NCBI GenBank assembly: GCA_944380095.1
Contig: CALWGP010000006.1
Coordinates: forward strand, 1-46,694
Reading direction: 5' to 3'
DNA from: an uncultured Lachnospiraceae bacterium
GTDB lineage: Bacteria > Bacillota > Clostridia > Lachnospirales > Lachnospiraceae
DNA: 46,694 nt
Shown: positions 34,075-42,608 of the stretch, piece by piece
Layout of the letters: each line of letters begins with the position of its first letter
Position numbering within the stretch: the stretch's first letter is position 1
Notes under the pieces: model-generated
Seen by the model: only the letters and a program-made list of their open reading frames with translations
What the model was told of the DNA's origin: nothing
Database searches by the model: none
Position numbers and translations under genes: made by a program

Positions 34075-35106
34075 ATGGCATTTGAAGAAAAAGAACTGGA
34101 AATGGATGCTGCCCATATTGCCAATGTGTTCGGGCAGTTCGACCGGTATGTCAGAAAGCTGGAGCGGGCATTTGCCGTGACCATTGTGGACCGGGACGGC
34201 GCAGTGAAGATCCGCGGGGAAAAAGGACGGACGGCAATGGCTTTTTCGGTCCTCACCCAGCTTTTGGAGATTTCAAAGAGAGGAAACCAGATTCAGGAAC
34301 AGAATGTGGATTATGCAATCGCAATGACAATGGAAAAAAACAACGACGCGCTGCTTTTGATCGACGGCGACCTGATCTGTCATACGGTAAGCGGGAAACC
34401 CGTAAAGCCAAAGACCCTGGGCCAGAAGCAGTATGTGGACGCCATCCGGGACAATATGATCGTGTTCGGCCTAGGCCCTGCCGGCACAGGCAAGACCTAT
34501 CTGGCCATGGCCATGGCCATTACCGCATTTAAAAACGACGAGGTGGAGCGGATTATCCTTACCCGTCCAGCCATTGAGGCAGGGGAGAAGCTGGGCTTTC
34601 TGCCCGGCGATTTGCAAAGCAAGGTGGATCCCTATCTGCGCCCCCTTTATGATGCTTTGTATCAGATCATGGGGGCGGACAGTTTCCAGAAAAATATGGA
34701 AAAAGGACTGATCGAGGTGGCGCCCCTGGCCTATATGCGCGGCCGGACGCTGGACAACGCCTACATCATCCTGGACGAAGCGCAGAATACCACCCCCGCC
34801 CAGATGAAGATGTTTCTGACCAGGATTGGCTTTGGCTCAAAAGTGGTGGTGACAGGGGACGCTTCCCAGAAGGATCTGGCGCCCGGAAGCGTGTCCGGGC
34901 TGGACGTGGCTGTCAAAGTGCTCTCCGGCATCGAAGACATTGCCTTCTGCAGCCTTACCAGCAGGGACGTGGTACGCCATCCCCTGGTACAAAAGATCGT
35001 CAGCGCGTATGAAACCTATGAGGCCAGACAGGCCCGCAGCCAGGCCAGACGGACGCAGCGGGAGAAAGATTCCCCCAAAAGGAGATTGAGAGGACAGCGT
35101 TTATGA
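34075..35106 (+). CDS. phoH: PhoH family ATPase
   Basis: The protein has 343 residues with a GGGAG site before the ATG. Walker A GLGPAGTGKTYLA (about 132-144) and Walker B IILDEAQNT (about 231-239) lie in the PhoH ATPase domain, preceded by VRPKTLGQKQYVDAI-like text (VKPKTLGQKQYVDAI). A small KH-like N-terminal domain (1-110) and a basic C-terminus (RSQARRTQREKD) match PhoH/YbeZ proteins. Members are RNA-binding or RNA-remodelling ATPases, commonly beside ybeY and linked with 16S rRNA maturation. The gene overlaps ybeY by 4 bp (ATGA). Confidence 0.95.
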   Translation: MAFEEKELEMDAAHIANVFGQFDRYVRKLERAFAVTIVDRDGAVKIRGEKGRTAMAFSVLTQLLEISKRGNQIQEQNVDYAIAMTMEKNNDALLLIDGDLICHTVSGKPVKPKTLGQKQYVDAIRDNMIVFGLGPAGTGKTYLAMAMAITAFKNDEVERIILTRPAIEAGEKLGFLPGDLQSKVDPYLRPLYDALYQIMGADSFQKNMEKGLIEVAPLAYMRGRTLDNAYIILDEAQNTTPAQMKMFLTRIGFGSKVVVTGDASQKDLAPGSVSGLDVAVKVLSGIEDIAFCSLTSRDVVRHPLVQKIVSAYETYEARQARSQARRTQREKDSPKRRLRGQRL

Positions 35107-35615
35107 CGTGCAATGTGGAAAATGAATGCAGCGCGGTATTTCCCTTCGATGAAAAAGAGCTGATTCCCCGGGTTGTCCAGGCTGCCCTGGACATGGAAGG
35201 CTGCCCTTACGAAGCGGAAGTAAACGTTCTGATTACAGACGGGGAGACCATACGCAGCTACAACAGGGAATACCGCGGGATTGACCGGGAAACCGACGTG
35301 CTTAGTTTCCCCAATATCCCCTTTGAACGGGAATCGGATTTTTCCGCCGCAGAAGGGTGTGAGGCGGATTATTTCCAGCCGGACAGCGGGGAGCTGATTT
35401 TAGGCGATATTATCCTGTGCGCGGACCGGATAAAAAGCCAGGCGCAGGAATACGGGCATTCTCAAAAGAGGGAATGCGCTTTTTTGGTAGCCCACAGCAT
35501 GTTGCATCTGTGCGGTTACGACCATATGACCGAAGAAGAAGCGGCCGTGATGGAAAAAAAACAGGAGGATCTGCTGGACAGCCTGGGACTTACCCGGGAC
35601 TGCCCGGATATGTGA
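35103..35615 (+). CDS. ybeY: Endoribonuclease YbeY
   Basis: The protein has 170 residues. The zinc site HSMLHLCGYDH (131-141) is the HxxxHxxxxxH motif of the metal-dependent RNase; NREYRGIDRETDVLSFP and LGDIILCADR are family signatures. It matures 16S rRNA 3' ends and contributes to ribosome quality control. There is an acidic insertion (about 77-98) before the LGDI block. It is coupled to phoH by a 4-bp overlap. Confidence 0.96.
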   Translation: MTCNVENECSAVFPFDEKELIPRVVQAALDMEGCPYEAEVNVLITDGETIRSYNREYRGIDRETDVLSFPNIPFERESDFSAAEGCEADYFQPDSGELILGDIILCADRIKSQAQEYGHSQKRECAFLVAHSMLHLCGYDHMTEEEAAVMEKKQEDLLDSLGLTRDCPDM

Positions 35616-35630
35616 TCATCAGGGGATTTT

Positions 35631-37286
35631 ATGGCGGCAAAGAAAAGACGTAAGATAAAAAAGAGAAAATTTGAAAAGATTCCGGAAGGGGTCTGGCGCG
35701 GCATAGCGGCTGCGGCGGCTTTTGTGGCTTCTTTCTGGATGGTGGGACTGACCAATACCTGTCCGGAACCGGCCGGCGCCTATTACTCCGTCGCGCTGGA
35801 ATGGTTCTGCCTGTTTGGGATCCCGGTGGGGATCGGCCTGTCCCAGGCGGTTTCTTCCACCGTAGCCCTGCGCCTTGACCGCGGAAACGTCGGCAGCGCA
35901 AAGCGGGCGGTATCCACTGCGGGAACGGCGGCAGCGGCCCTGGGCCTTGTGTTTGGCCTGCTTTTGTTTGTCTGCTCCGGATTTTTGACAAAAAGCGTGC
36001 TGCAATCGGCGGATGCAGCGTTTGTTCTTTGCTGTTTTGCGCCTGCGCCGCTGTTTTTCTTCCCCCTTCTGGCCCTTCTGGGCGGTCTGGACGGCTTTGG
36101 CGGCGTACGGGGGCTGTCCGTGGCAAAAACTGTTTTTTTCCTCCTGACAGTGATCGGCGGGACGGTTTTTGCCGGCAGGCTGTCGGAATACGGCCGGAAA
36201 GTGGGAGCTTTGCTTCAAAACGACCAGTACGGCCCTGCCTACGGCGCTGCGGGAGGCGCTGTAGCGGCTGCTTTTGCGGCTTTTGCGGCCTGCGCGGCTG
36301 CAGTCATTGCCTGGTGGAGGCTGCAGCCCGACATCGATTTACTGCGCTGGGGGGAAGAACGGCTGGAAAAGAGGGGACAGCTGCTGGCCGGGCTTGTGAA
36401 AAAACTCCTGCCCATTTTTACGGTTACAGCGCTTCTGGCGGCAGGGCTGCTGGGACAGTGCCTTCTGTTTTTCCATCTATCCGGGGGCGGTATCCAAAAG
36501 GATGCCGGATTGCTGTCGGACTGGGCCGTTTATGCCGGCCGGATCCGCGGCCTGCTTTTGATCCCGGTGGCCGGCGCCGTTGCGTTGGCCGTACGGATGG
36601 TGCCGGAGCTTAAGGTGGGCTTTGTCCGCCGCAACTTAAAAAAGAGCCGGGACAAATGTATGATCGCACTGCGCTGCGCTTCCGTTTTTGCTACGCCCTT
36701 TACCGTTATGGCGGCGGTTTTGGCCGCCCCCATCCTTTCGGCCTTTTTTGGGAAAGACGCTGTTTCCTCTTTTGCATTGTTGCAGGCGGGCAGCGCCTGC
36801 ATCCTGTTTTTCGCCCTGTCTGCGATGCTTGGCGGCATCCTGGCCGGTGCGGACAGGTCCGGCCTTTTGACAGCCGGGACGGCGGCAGCGGTAATTTTGC
36901 ACCTGGCAGCGCTTTACGGACTGCTTTTTGTGATGGAAGACGGCGTTATGGCAGTCGTCTGCTCCAATTTGATCCTGTCCGTTTTACTCTGCGTGATCCT
37001 GGCCTTCCTGGTGCAAAAGGGCCTGCGTCTTAGGCTTGACTGGATCCGGATTTTGCTGGCCCCCTGCATAAGCGGCGCGATTATGGCAGCTGTGTCCGCC
37101 TTTTTTTCCTTCCTTGTTTTTCGTGCGGCGCCCGGGCCGGTTGCGGCAGCAGGCAGCGCCCTGGCAGGCCTTGTCTTTTATTTCGTCTGTATCATCACCT
37201 TAAAAGGGGTAACGCAGCGGGAACTGAGATCCTTTCCGGGGGGCGGCTTTTTCCTCGCCCTGGCAAAGCTTGTCAGACTGATGTAA
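35631..37286 (+). CDS. MOP-superfamily flippase (SpoVB/MurJ-like)
   Basis: The protein has 551 residues. A basic N-terminus (MAAKKRRKIKKRK) leads to about 14 hydrophobic helices with short loops. The early segment GIPVGIGLSQAVSSTVALRLDRGNVGSAKRAV resembles the polysaccharide-export and lipid-II-flippase fold (PF01943/MurJ type). Members move lipid-linked sugars or muropeptide precursors across the cytoplasmic membrane; SpoVB acts on spore cortex synthesis. Position behind yqfC/yqfD is suggestive of a spore-linked role, but the family alone does not settle it. Confidence 0.7.
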   Translation: MAAKKRRKIKKRKFEKIPEGVWRGIAAAAAFVASFWMVGLTNTCPEPAGAYYSVALEWFCLFGIPVGIGLSQAVSSTVALRLDRGNVGSAKRAVSTAGTAAAALGLVFGLLLFVCSGFLTKSVLQSADAAFVLCCFAPAPLFFFPLLALLGGLDGFGGVRGLSVAKTVFFLLTVIGGTVFAGRLSEYGRKVGALLQNDQYGPAYGAAGGAVAAAFAAFAACAAAVIAWWRLQPDIDLLRWGEERLEKRGQLLAGLVKKLLPIFTVTALLAAGLLGQCLLFFHLSGGGIQKDAGLLSDWAVYAGRIRGLLLIPVAGAVALAVRMVPELKVGFVRRNLKKSRDKCMIALRCASVFATPFTVMAAVLAAPILSAFFGKDAVSSFALLQAGSACILFFALSAMLGGILAGADRSGLLTAGTAAAVILHLAALYGLLFVMEDGVMAVVCSNLILSVLLCVILAFLVQKGLRLRLDWIRILLAPCISGAIMAAVSAFFSFLVFRAAPGPVAAAGSALAGLVFYFVCIITLKGVTQRELRSFPGGGFFLALAKLVRLM

Positions 37287-37332
37287 GAATAGGATTTTCA
37301 AAATAAGCTGATACTTTTTGAGAGGTGAGCGT

Positions 37333-37959
37333 ATGCGCCATTTGAAAAGAATCGGCTTTTTTCTTTATTCCTGCCTGCTGCTGGCAGGCGGCTTTTTGGC
37401 CCATATCCGGTATGAAGCCGTATTTTATCCGGGAAACGAAGATTTTTACGCTGTTTCGCAAAAAGAACAAGCGCCCCGGATACAGGCGGTGTCCGCCGGC
37501 GGACAGGTCATCAGCGCAGATACCCGGCTGGTCCTTAGGAAACGGGATCTTTACGGACAGGTCCTGGAGGAGGAAACACAGCCTGTTCCTTCCAAATATA
37601 TCGGGCTGGACCGGGAAGGGCTTTTGCTATGCGTGCAGGATGAAATGGCTTCCCCCGTGCTAAAAGAACGCATCCAGGGCCTTGTTTCCATCCAGGTAGC
37701 CTCTTTTTCCCCCGAAGAGATCCTCCTTGAAAAAACTTACCGGACCGGTTTGAAAAACCGTTCCTTTTATCTGTCGCTGGAAGAAAACCGGGTGGTCATC
37801 TGGGAAGAGGGGGCGTCGGGAAACCGTTCCCTTTACCGGCGGATGGATACGGACGCGCGCACGCTGCCGCCTGTGCTGCGGACCATGCTGGTGCGAGGGG
37901 TTTTTCTGGAGGGAGAAGAAGAATTGGAAAAATTTCTTGTGTCTTATTCCGGTTGGTAG
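37333..37959 (+). CDS. Unknown protein with an N-terminal membrane anchor
   Basis: The protein has 208 residues; the ATG at 37333 has AGAGGTGAGC upstream, better than the in-frame TTG at 37318. A hydrophobic stretch (about 6-24, IGFFLYSCLLLAGGFLAHI) suggests an anchor or uncleaved signal. The rest is beta-rich without transmembrane segments, rich in charged pairs and includes IQVASFSPEEIL. I do not recognise a family. The following gene has its own promoter. Confidence 0.6.
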   Translation: MRHLKRIGFFLYSCLLLAGGFLAHIRYEAVFYPGNEDFYAVSQKEQAPRIQAVSAGGQVISADTRLVLRKRDLYGQVLEEETQPVPSKYIGLDREGLLLCVQDEMASPVLKERIQGLVSIQVASFSPEEILLEKTYRTGLKNRSFYLSLEENRVVIWEEGASGNRSLYRRMDTDARTLPPVLRTMLVRGVFLEGEEELEKFLVSYSGW

Positions 37960-37965
37960 TATGAT
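37937..37965 (+). promoter_or_regulatory. Possible promoter of the HI0933-type oxidoreductase
   Basis: TTGTGT (37937-37942) and TATGAT (37960-37965) are 17 bp apart. The -35 lies within the end of the upstream gene; the -10 begins at the base after its stop codon. Confidence 0.5.
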
Positions 37966-38014
37966 AGTAACAACTTTAGCCCTGTAAGCAGGGGAAAATA
38001 GCAGGGAGAATACC

Positions 38015-39253
38015 ATGGGAAAAACAGGAGTTGTAGGCGGCGGCGCTTCCGGGCTGATGGCCGCGATCTGTGCGGCACAGCACGGGGCGGAGGTGACGGT
38101 CCTGGAGGGCAGGGACAGAATCGGGAAAAAAATACTGGCCACCGGCAATGGGAAATGCAACTTTTCCAACCGGGATTTTCTGATTCCCCGGGACTACCGG
38201 GGCCATCATACGGATTTGCTCCCCCGGTATTTCTCCCGGTTTTGCGTGGAGGATACCGTTTTGTTTTTCCGGGAAAAGGGCATGCTGGCCACAGACCGGG
38301 ACGGGTATTTGTATCCCCGCTGCGGACAGGCCTCCGTCGTTTTGGATCTTCTGGAAGGGGAACTGTCTTCTCTGGGCGTTAAGACCGTGTGCAGCTGTCC
38401 GGCAGAAAGGATCCTTCCTCCGAAAGGAGGAAGGAAACAGTTCCTGGTGGAGACGCGGCAGGGGACTTTTTCCTTTGACCGGCTGATCCTGGCCTGCGGC
38501 AGTCCGGCCGGGTACCGGACGCAGGAGGGGGAGGGCGGACAAAAGCTGGCACGGGATCTGGGCCTGTCCTCCTACGAGATGTTTCCTGCCCTGGTGGGGC
38601 TTCGCTGCCGGGAAAATTGGTACAAACGGCTGGCCGGCGTGCGCTGTCATGCCGGGATCTCTTTGCGTATCGGGGATAAGGCTCAAAAGCCCGCCGTTTC
38701 GGAAAAAGGGGAGCTGCAGCTGACGGATTACGGGATCTCCGGAATCCCGGTGTTTCAGCTGAGCCGGTATGCGTCCCTGGCCCTTGGCGAAGGAAAAAGC
38801 GTGTTTGCAGATATCGACTTCCTGCCCGAAATTCCTTTGCAGGACTGGCCCTCCTTTTGCCTGGAGCAGTACCGCCTCTGTGAAAACAGGACTGCCCTGC
38901 AGCTTGGAAACGGGCTGGTACATAAAAAAATCGCCCAGGTGCTTCTGGCCCAATGCAGCTTAAAAGATACGGACCCGGTGGACCGGCGGACAAAAAAGAA
39001 AGTGTTTTCTTTTTTCGATTCCCTGCGCCGGTTCGAAACGCAGGTCGTCTCCCCAAACCCGGTCCAGAACGCGCAGGTCTGCGCAGGGGGCGTCTCTTTG
39101 CGGGATGTGACGGACAATCTGGAATCCCGCAAAATACCGGGGCTGTTTCTTTGCGGGGAAATGCTGGATGTGGACGGACGCTGCGGGGGATATAACCTGC
39201 AGTGGGCGTGGACCAGCGGATTTATCGCAGGGACTTGCGCTGCTCAAACCTGA
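38015..39253 (+). CDS. FAD-dependent oxidoreductase, HI0933/BaiN family
   Basis: The protein has 412 residues after AGGGAG. GVVGGGASGLMAAICAA is the N-terminal FAD motif. DRIGKKILATGNGKCNFSNRDF is the defining HI0933 signature, and LFLCGEMLDVDGRCGGYNLQWAWTSG the C-terminal FAD-binding block. Family members are flavoproteins, some annotated aminoacetone oxidase or BaiN; the substrate of this copy is unknown. A BaiN-like role in bile acids is not supported by its neighbours, which are housekeeping genes. Confidence 0.85.
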   Translation: MGKTGVVGGGASGLMAAICAAQHGAEVTVLEGRDRIGKKILATGNGKCNFSNRDFLIPRDYRGHHTDLLPRYFSRFCVEDTVLFFREKGMLATDRDGYLYPRCGQASVVLDLLEGELSSLGVKTVCSCPAERILPPKGGRKQFLVETRQGTFSFDRLILACGSPAGYRTQEGEGGQKLARDLGLSSYEMFPALVGLRCRENWYKRLAGVRCHAGISLRIGDKAQKPAVSEKGELQLTDYGISGIPVFQLSRYASLALGEGKSVFADIDFLPEIPLQDWPSFCLEQYRLCENRTALQLGNGLVHKKIAQVLLAQCSLKDTDPVDRRTKKKVFSFFDSLRRFETQVVSPNPVQNAQVCAGGVSLRDVTDNLESRKIPGLFLCGEMLDVDGRCGGYNLQWAWTSGFIAGTCAAQT

Positions 39254-39270
39254 GAAAAAGGAAGGAACCT

Positions 39271-39573
39271 ATGATACGGATTCAACAGCTGACGCTTTCT
39301 CCCGGTCACTCCCGGGAAGAGCTTGTTTGCCGTGCCGCCGGCATTTTAAAAATACGAAAGGACCAGATCGAAGCCCTTTCCATTGTCAAGCAGTCCATTG
39401 ACGCCAGGAAAAAACCGGAAATCCTCTTTTCCTATGTGGTGGACGTAACTTTGCGGCAACTGGACGAAAAAAATGCGTGGCCCGCTGCAAAAATCCCCGG
39501 GTCAGTATGGAAACAAAAGTTCCCTACCGTTTTCCTGCCACAGGGAAAAACCCCCTGCCGGAAAGGCCCGTGA
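39271..39573 (+). pseudogene. N-terminal part of a frameshifted FAD-dependent oxidoreductase
   Basis: This reading of 100 residues begins MIRIQQLTLSPGHSREELVC, with SIVKQSIDARKKPEILFSYVVDV, the N-terminal domain of a large FAD-dependent oxidoreductase family in Firmicutes. After the A7 run at 39467-39473 it runs out of frame into a short unrelated tail. Inserting one A would continue as KKCVARCKNPRVSMETKVPYR and join the next feature. The Shine-Dalgarno site (GGAAGGA) sits correctly before the ATG. Confidence 0.75.
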
Positions 39574-40883
39574 TTATCGGCACCGGGCCTGCCGGGCTGT
39601 TCTGCGGTTATCTGCTTGCAAAACACGGTTACCGTCCCATCCTGATCGAAAGGGGGAAGCGGGTAGATGAGCGCAGCAAGGATGTGGAGGCGTTCTGGGC
39701 AGGGGGCGTCCTGGACCCGGAATCCAACGTATCGTTCGGGGAGGGCGGCGCAGGCACCTTTTCCGACGGCAAACTCAATACCTTGGTAAAAGACCCCTTG
39801 GGACGCAGCAGGGAAGCCCTCTCCATTTTTGTTGCGCATGGCGCGCAGCCCCAGATCCTGTACGAGGCAAAGCCCCATATCGGCACGGATGTGCTCACCG
39901 GCGTGATTGGCCGGATGCGGGACCAGATTGAAGCCTGGGGCGGCCAGGTACGCTTTGGCCTGCGCGCGGACGGCTTTCGGATAAAGGAGGGCAGGATCGA
40001 GGGGATTTTCCTTTCGGACGGCAGCTTTCAAACATGCCATGACGTTGTGCTGGCCATCGGCCACAGCGCCCGGGATACGTTCCTGTGGCTGGAAAAAGCC
40101 GGGGTCGCCATGGAAGCCAAATCCTTTGCCGTGGGGCTTCGGGTGGAACATCCCCAAAAGATGATCGACTCGCTCCAGTACGGCGTTTCCCCCCGTTCAA
40201 AATTCCTCCCCCCGGCCCCTTACAAGGTAACCGCCCGCGCACAGGACGGCAGGGGCGTTTATTCCTTCTGCATGTGTCCCGGCGGCTATGTGGTCAATGC
40301 CAGCAGCGAACCCGGACGGCTTGCGGTCAACGGGATGAGTTACAGCGGGCGGGACGGCAAAAACGCCAACAGCGCAATTATTGTCTCCGTTACGCCGCAG
40401 GATTTTGGACAGGAAGGCCCCCTGGCTGGAATCGAATTTCAGCGCCATCTGGAAGAAAAAGCTTTCGCGGCCGCAAAAGGGGAAGTCCCCGTACAGCGAT
40501 ACGGGGATTTTTCCCCATATGCCACTGCAGGACGGATTCCGGACGGATTTGAACCCTGTATCCGGGGGAAATGGCGGTATGCGGATCTGTCCGCCGTCCT
40601 TCCGCAGAACGTTAAAATTGCATTGGAAGAAGGAATGGCGCAGTTTGGCAGGATCCTTGCCGGATTTGACGACAAAAACGCCATCTTAAGCGGGGTGGAA
40701 AGCAGGACCTCTTCCCCGGTGCGTATTCTGCGTGACGAAACGCTCCAGTCCAATATCCGGGGCCTGTATCCGTGCGGGGAAGGGGCCGGATATGCCGGGG
40801 GGATCATGTCGGCGGCCATGGACGGGATGCGTGTGGCAGAAACCATTGCAGCCAAGTACGCTCCTTTTCATGCACAAGCGTGA
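39477..40883 (+). pseudogene. Main FAD domain of the frameshifted oxidoreductase
   Basis: The in-frame reading begins at a GTG (39477) without a ribosome site and gives 468 residues. VIIGTGPAGLFCGYLLAKHG (FAD motif), ESNVSFGEGGAGTFSDGKLNTL and LYPCGEGAGYAGGIMSAAMDG are intact, so the enzyme half is well preserved. Together with 39271-39573 it would make one protein of about 537 residues. Possible readings are a recent one-base loss, a sequencing or assembly indel in a homopolymer, phase variation, or slippage during expression. The related upstream gene is of a different flavoprotein family. Confidence 0.75.
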
Positions 40884-40912
40884 TACGAAAATCCCACATC
40901 TATGAGGTGAAC

Positions 40913-41779
40913 ATGAAAGATTACAGACAGGCAATCAAAGACAAAAAGCGGATCGTGGTCAAAATCGGTTCCTCTTCGCTGCAGCATGCGGCCACCGGTG
41001 ACCTGGACTATATCCGGATGGACGTACTGGTGCGGGAGCTGTGCAACCTGCGCAATCAGGGACGGGATGTGGTGCTGGTGACATCCGGCGCCATTGCGGC
41101 CGGCAAAAAAGCGGTGCGGCCGGACCCGGAGGCGGCCGCACAAAACCCAATCGCCGTCAAACAGGCCTGCGCCGCGATCGGGCAGGCCCGGCTGATGATG
41201 ACCTATCAGAAAATCTTTTCGGAATACAATCATGTGGCGGCGCAGATTTTAATGACCCGCTTTACGGTGGAAGATGAAGTCAACCGCGTCAATGCGCAGA
41301 ATACCTTTAAGGAACTGTTTTCCATGGGGGTGATCCCCATTGTCAACGAAAACGACACCGTAGCCACCCACGAAATCGAGTTCGGCGACAACGATACCCT
41401 GTCTGCCGTGGTGGCGTCCATGATCGGGGCGGACCTTCTGATCCTTTTGTCGGATATCGACGGGCTTTATACGGATGATCCCCGTTCCAATCCGGACGCG
41501 GCCTTTGTGGAACTGGTGGAGCAGCTGGACGATTCCTTCCTGCGGATGGGCAAATCCACTACGGGAAGCATGGTTGGAACAGGCGGCATGTCCACCAAGC
41601 TTACGGCGGCCAAAATCGCCACCAGCTGCGGGGCGGATATGATTATCGCAAACAGTGCCGATATCCGGATTATCCACAGGATTATGGACGGCAGAAACCT
41701 AGGCACTTTGTTCGTGGCCCATCCGGACGCGTCATTCTGCCTGCCACAATTTTTAAAGCGTCTGCATGAAGACGGATAA
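40913..41779 (+). CDS. proB: Glutamate 5-kinase (short form)
   Basis: The protein has 288 residues; the ATG at 40913 is 7 bp after GAGGTG, and upstream extension would overlap the flavoprotein gene. RIVVKIGSSSLQHAATGDLDY, LVTSGAIAAGKKAV, PIVNENDTVATHEIEFGDND, and GTGGMSTKLTAAKIA are all typical of the amino-acid-kinase fold of ProB. The C-terminal PUA domain of longer ProB is absent, as in many Clostridia. It makes gamma-glutamyl phosphate, the first step to proline. ProA is encoded three genes on. Confidence 0.95.
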   Translation: MKDYRQAIKDKKRIVVKIGSSSLQHAATGDLDYIRMDVLVRELCNLRNQGRDVVLVTSGAIAAGKKAVRPDPEAAAQNPIAVKQACAAIGQARLMMTYQKIFSEYNHVAAQILMTRFTVEDEVNRVNAQNTFKELFSMGVIPIVNENDTVATHEIEFGDNDTLSAVVASMIGADLLILLSDIDGLYTDDPRSNPDAAFVELVEQLDDSFLRMGKSTTGSMVGTGGMSTKLTAAKIATSCGADMIIANSADIRIIHRIMDGRNLGTLFVAHPDASFCLPQFLKRLHEDG

Positions 41780-41796
41780 GCAAAAGGAGGAAAACG

Positions 41797-42024
41797 ATGG
41801 TTTCCATGGAAGAAAAAATCAGGCGGATCAATGAGCTGTACCATAAATCCAAAACGCCCTCCGGCCTGACGCAGGAGGAGAAAGAAGAACAGGCGCAGCT
41901 GCGCAAAGAATATATCGCTTCCGTACGGATGAACCTAAAAAGCCAGCTGGACCGGATCGACATTCAGAATGCGGACGGTTCCGTGGAAAATCTGGGGGAA
42001 AAATATGGGCAGCGCCCCTGCTGA
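41797..42024 (+). CDS. DUF896 (YnzC-like) protein
   Basis: The protein has 75 residues with AAGGAGG before the ATG. EEKIRRINELYHKSKTPSGLTQEEKEEQ and QLRKEYIASVRMNLKSQLD form the two-helix hairpin of DUF896. The residues after that (DIQNADGSVENLGEKY) fit the common C-terminal part. Small cytoplasmic proteins of this family in Bacillus (YnzC, YneA-region) have no firmly established biochemical role. The 3' end overlaps the next gene by 20 bp. Confidence 0.9.
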   Translation: MVSMEEKIRRINELYHKSKTPSGLTQEEKEEQAQLRKEYIASVRMNLKSQLDRIDIQNADGSVENLGEKYGQRPC

Positions 42025-42574
42025 AGGCGGACAGGCGCTTTTGCGCAGGGAAAAAATAAAACTCCGGCAGGCCCTTTCTGCCCGGCAGCGGCAGGAAAAG
42101 AGCGAACGGATCCTGGAGCAGGTACTGGGGCTGCCCCAGTACCGTAAAGCCGGAAACATCCTGTGCTATGCGTCTTTCGGGGCCGAAGTTTCCACAAAGG
42201 AGCTGATCCTTAAAAGCCTTTCCCTTCAAAAATCCGTCTACTGTCCGCGGGTGGAAGAAGGCAGGATACGCTTTTACAGGATCGATTCCCCAAACGACCT
42301 GTCGGAGGGGTTTCGCAAAATCCCGGAGCCGGACGCAAAAAGCCCGGTTTACCGGGAAAGTCCGGATACGCTTGTGATTGTGCCGGGTACGGTTTTTGAC
42401 CGATGTGGTCATCGTATTGGATACGGGGGCGGGTACTACGACCGTTTTCTGGCCGGTCTGTCCAAAAGCAGCGAAGGGCCTTTTTTCGCCGGCGTCTGTT
42501 TTTCCTGCCAGCTGGCCGAAAACATTTGTCCAAAGCCCCACGATGTCCCCATGGACCTGGTGATATTTGCATAA
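42005..42574 (+). CDS. 5-formyltetrahydrofolate cyclo-ligase
   Basis: The protein has 189 residues from the ATG at 42005, which has GGGGG nine bases upstream; a more upstream ATG (41969) lies inside ynzC. The family block IGYGGGYYDRFL is present, with TLVIVPGTVFDRCGHR before it and LRREKIKLRQALS at the start. It converts 5-formyl-THF to methenyl-THF with ATP, recovering folate that would otherwise inhibit folate enzymes. It sits between proB and proA, 34 bp before the latter. Confidence 0.9.
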   Translation: MGSAPAEGGQALLRREKIKLRQALSARQRQEKSERILEQVLGLPQYRKAGNILCYASFGAEVSTKELILKSLSLQKSVYCPRVEEGRIRFYRIDSPNDLSEGFRKIPEPDAKSPVYRESPDTLVIVPGTVFDRCGHRIGYGGGYYDRFLAGLSKSSEGPFFAGVCFSCQLAENICPKPHDVPMDLVIFA

Positions 42575-42608
42575 ACCGGATCATCAATCAAGAGAAGGAG
42601 GTAGGAAG

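Noticed and set aside
39467..39480. Programmed -1 ribosomal frameshift at the A7 run
   Set aside because: The heptamer is not in an ideal slippery frame (A AAA AAT) and no strong downstream pseudoknot is evident. Mutation or an indel error is the simpler cause, so it was listed as a break rather than as recoding.
40772..40912. An upstream-extended proB start
   Set aside because: The extension overlaps the end of the previous gene and encodes non-homologous residues; the ATG at 40913 has the ribosome site and the correct N-terminus.
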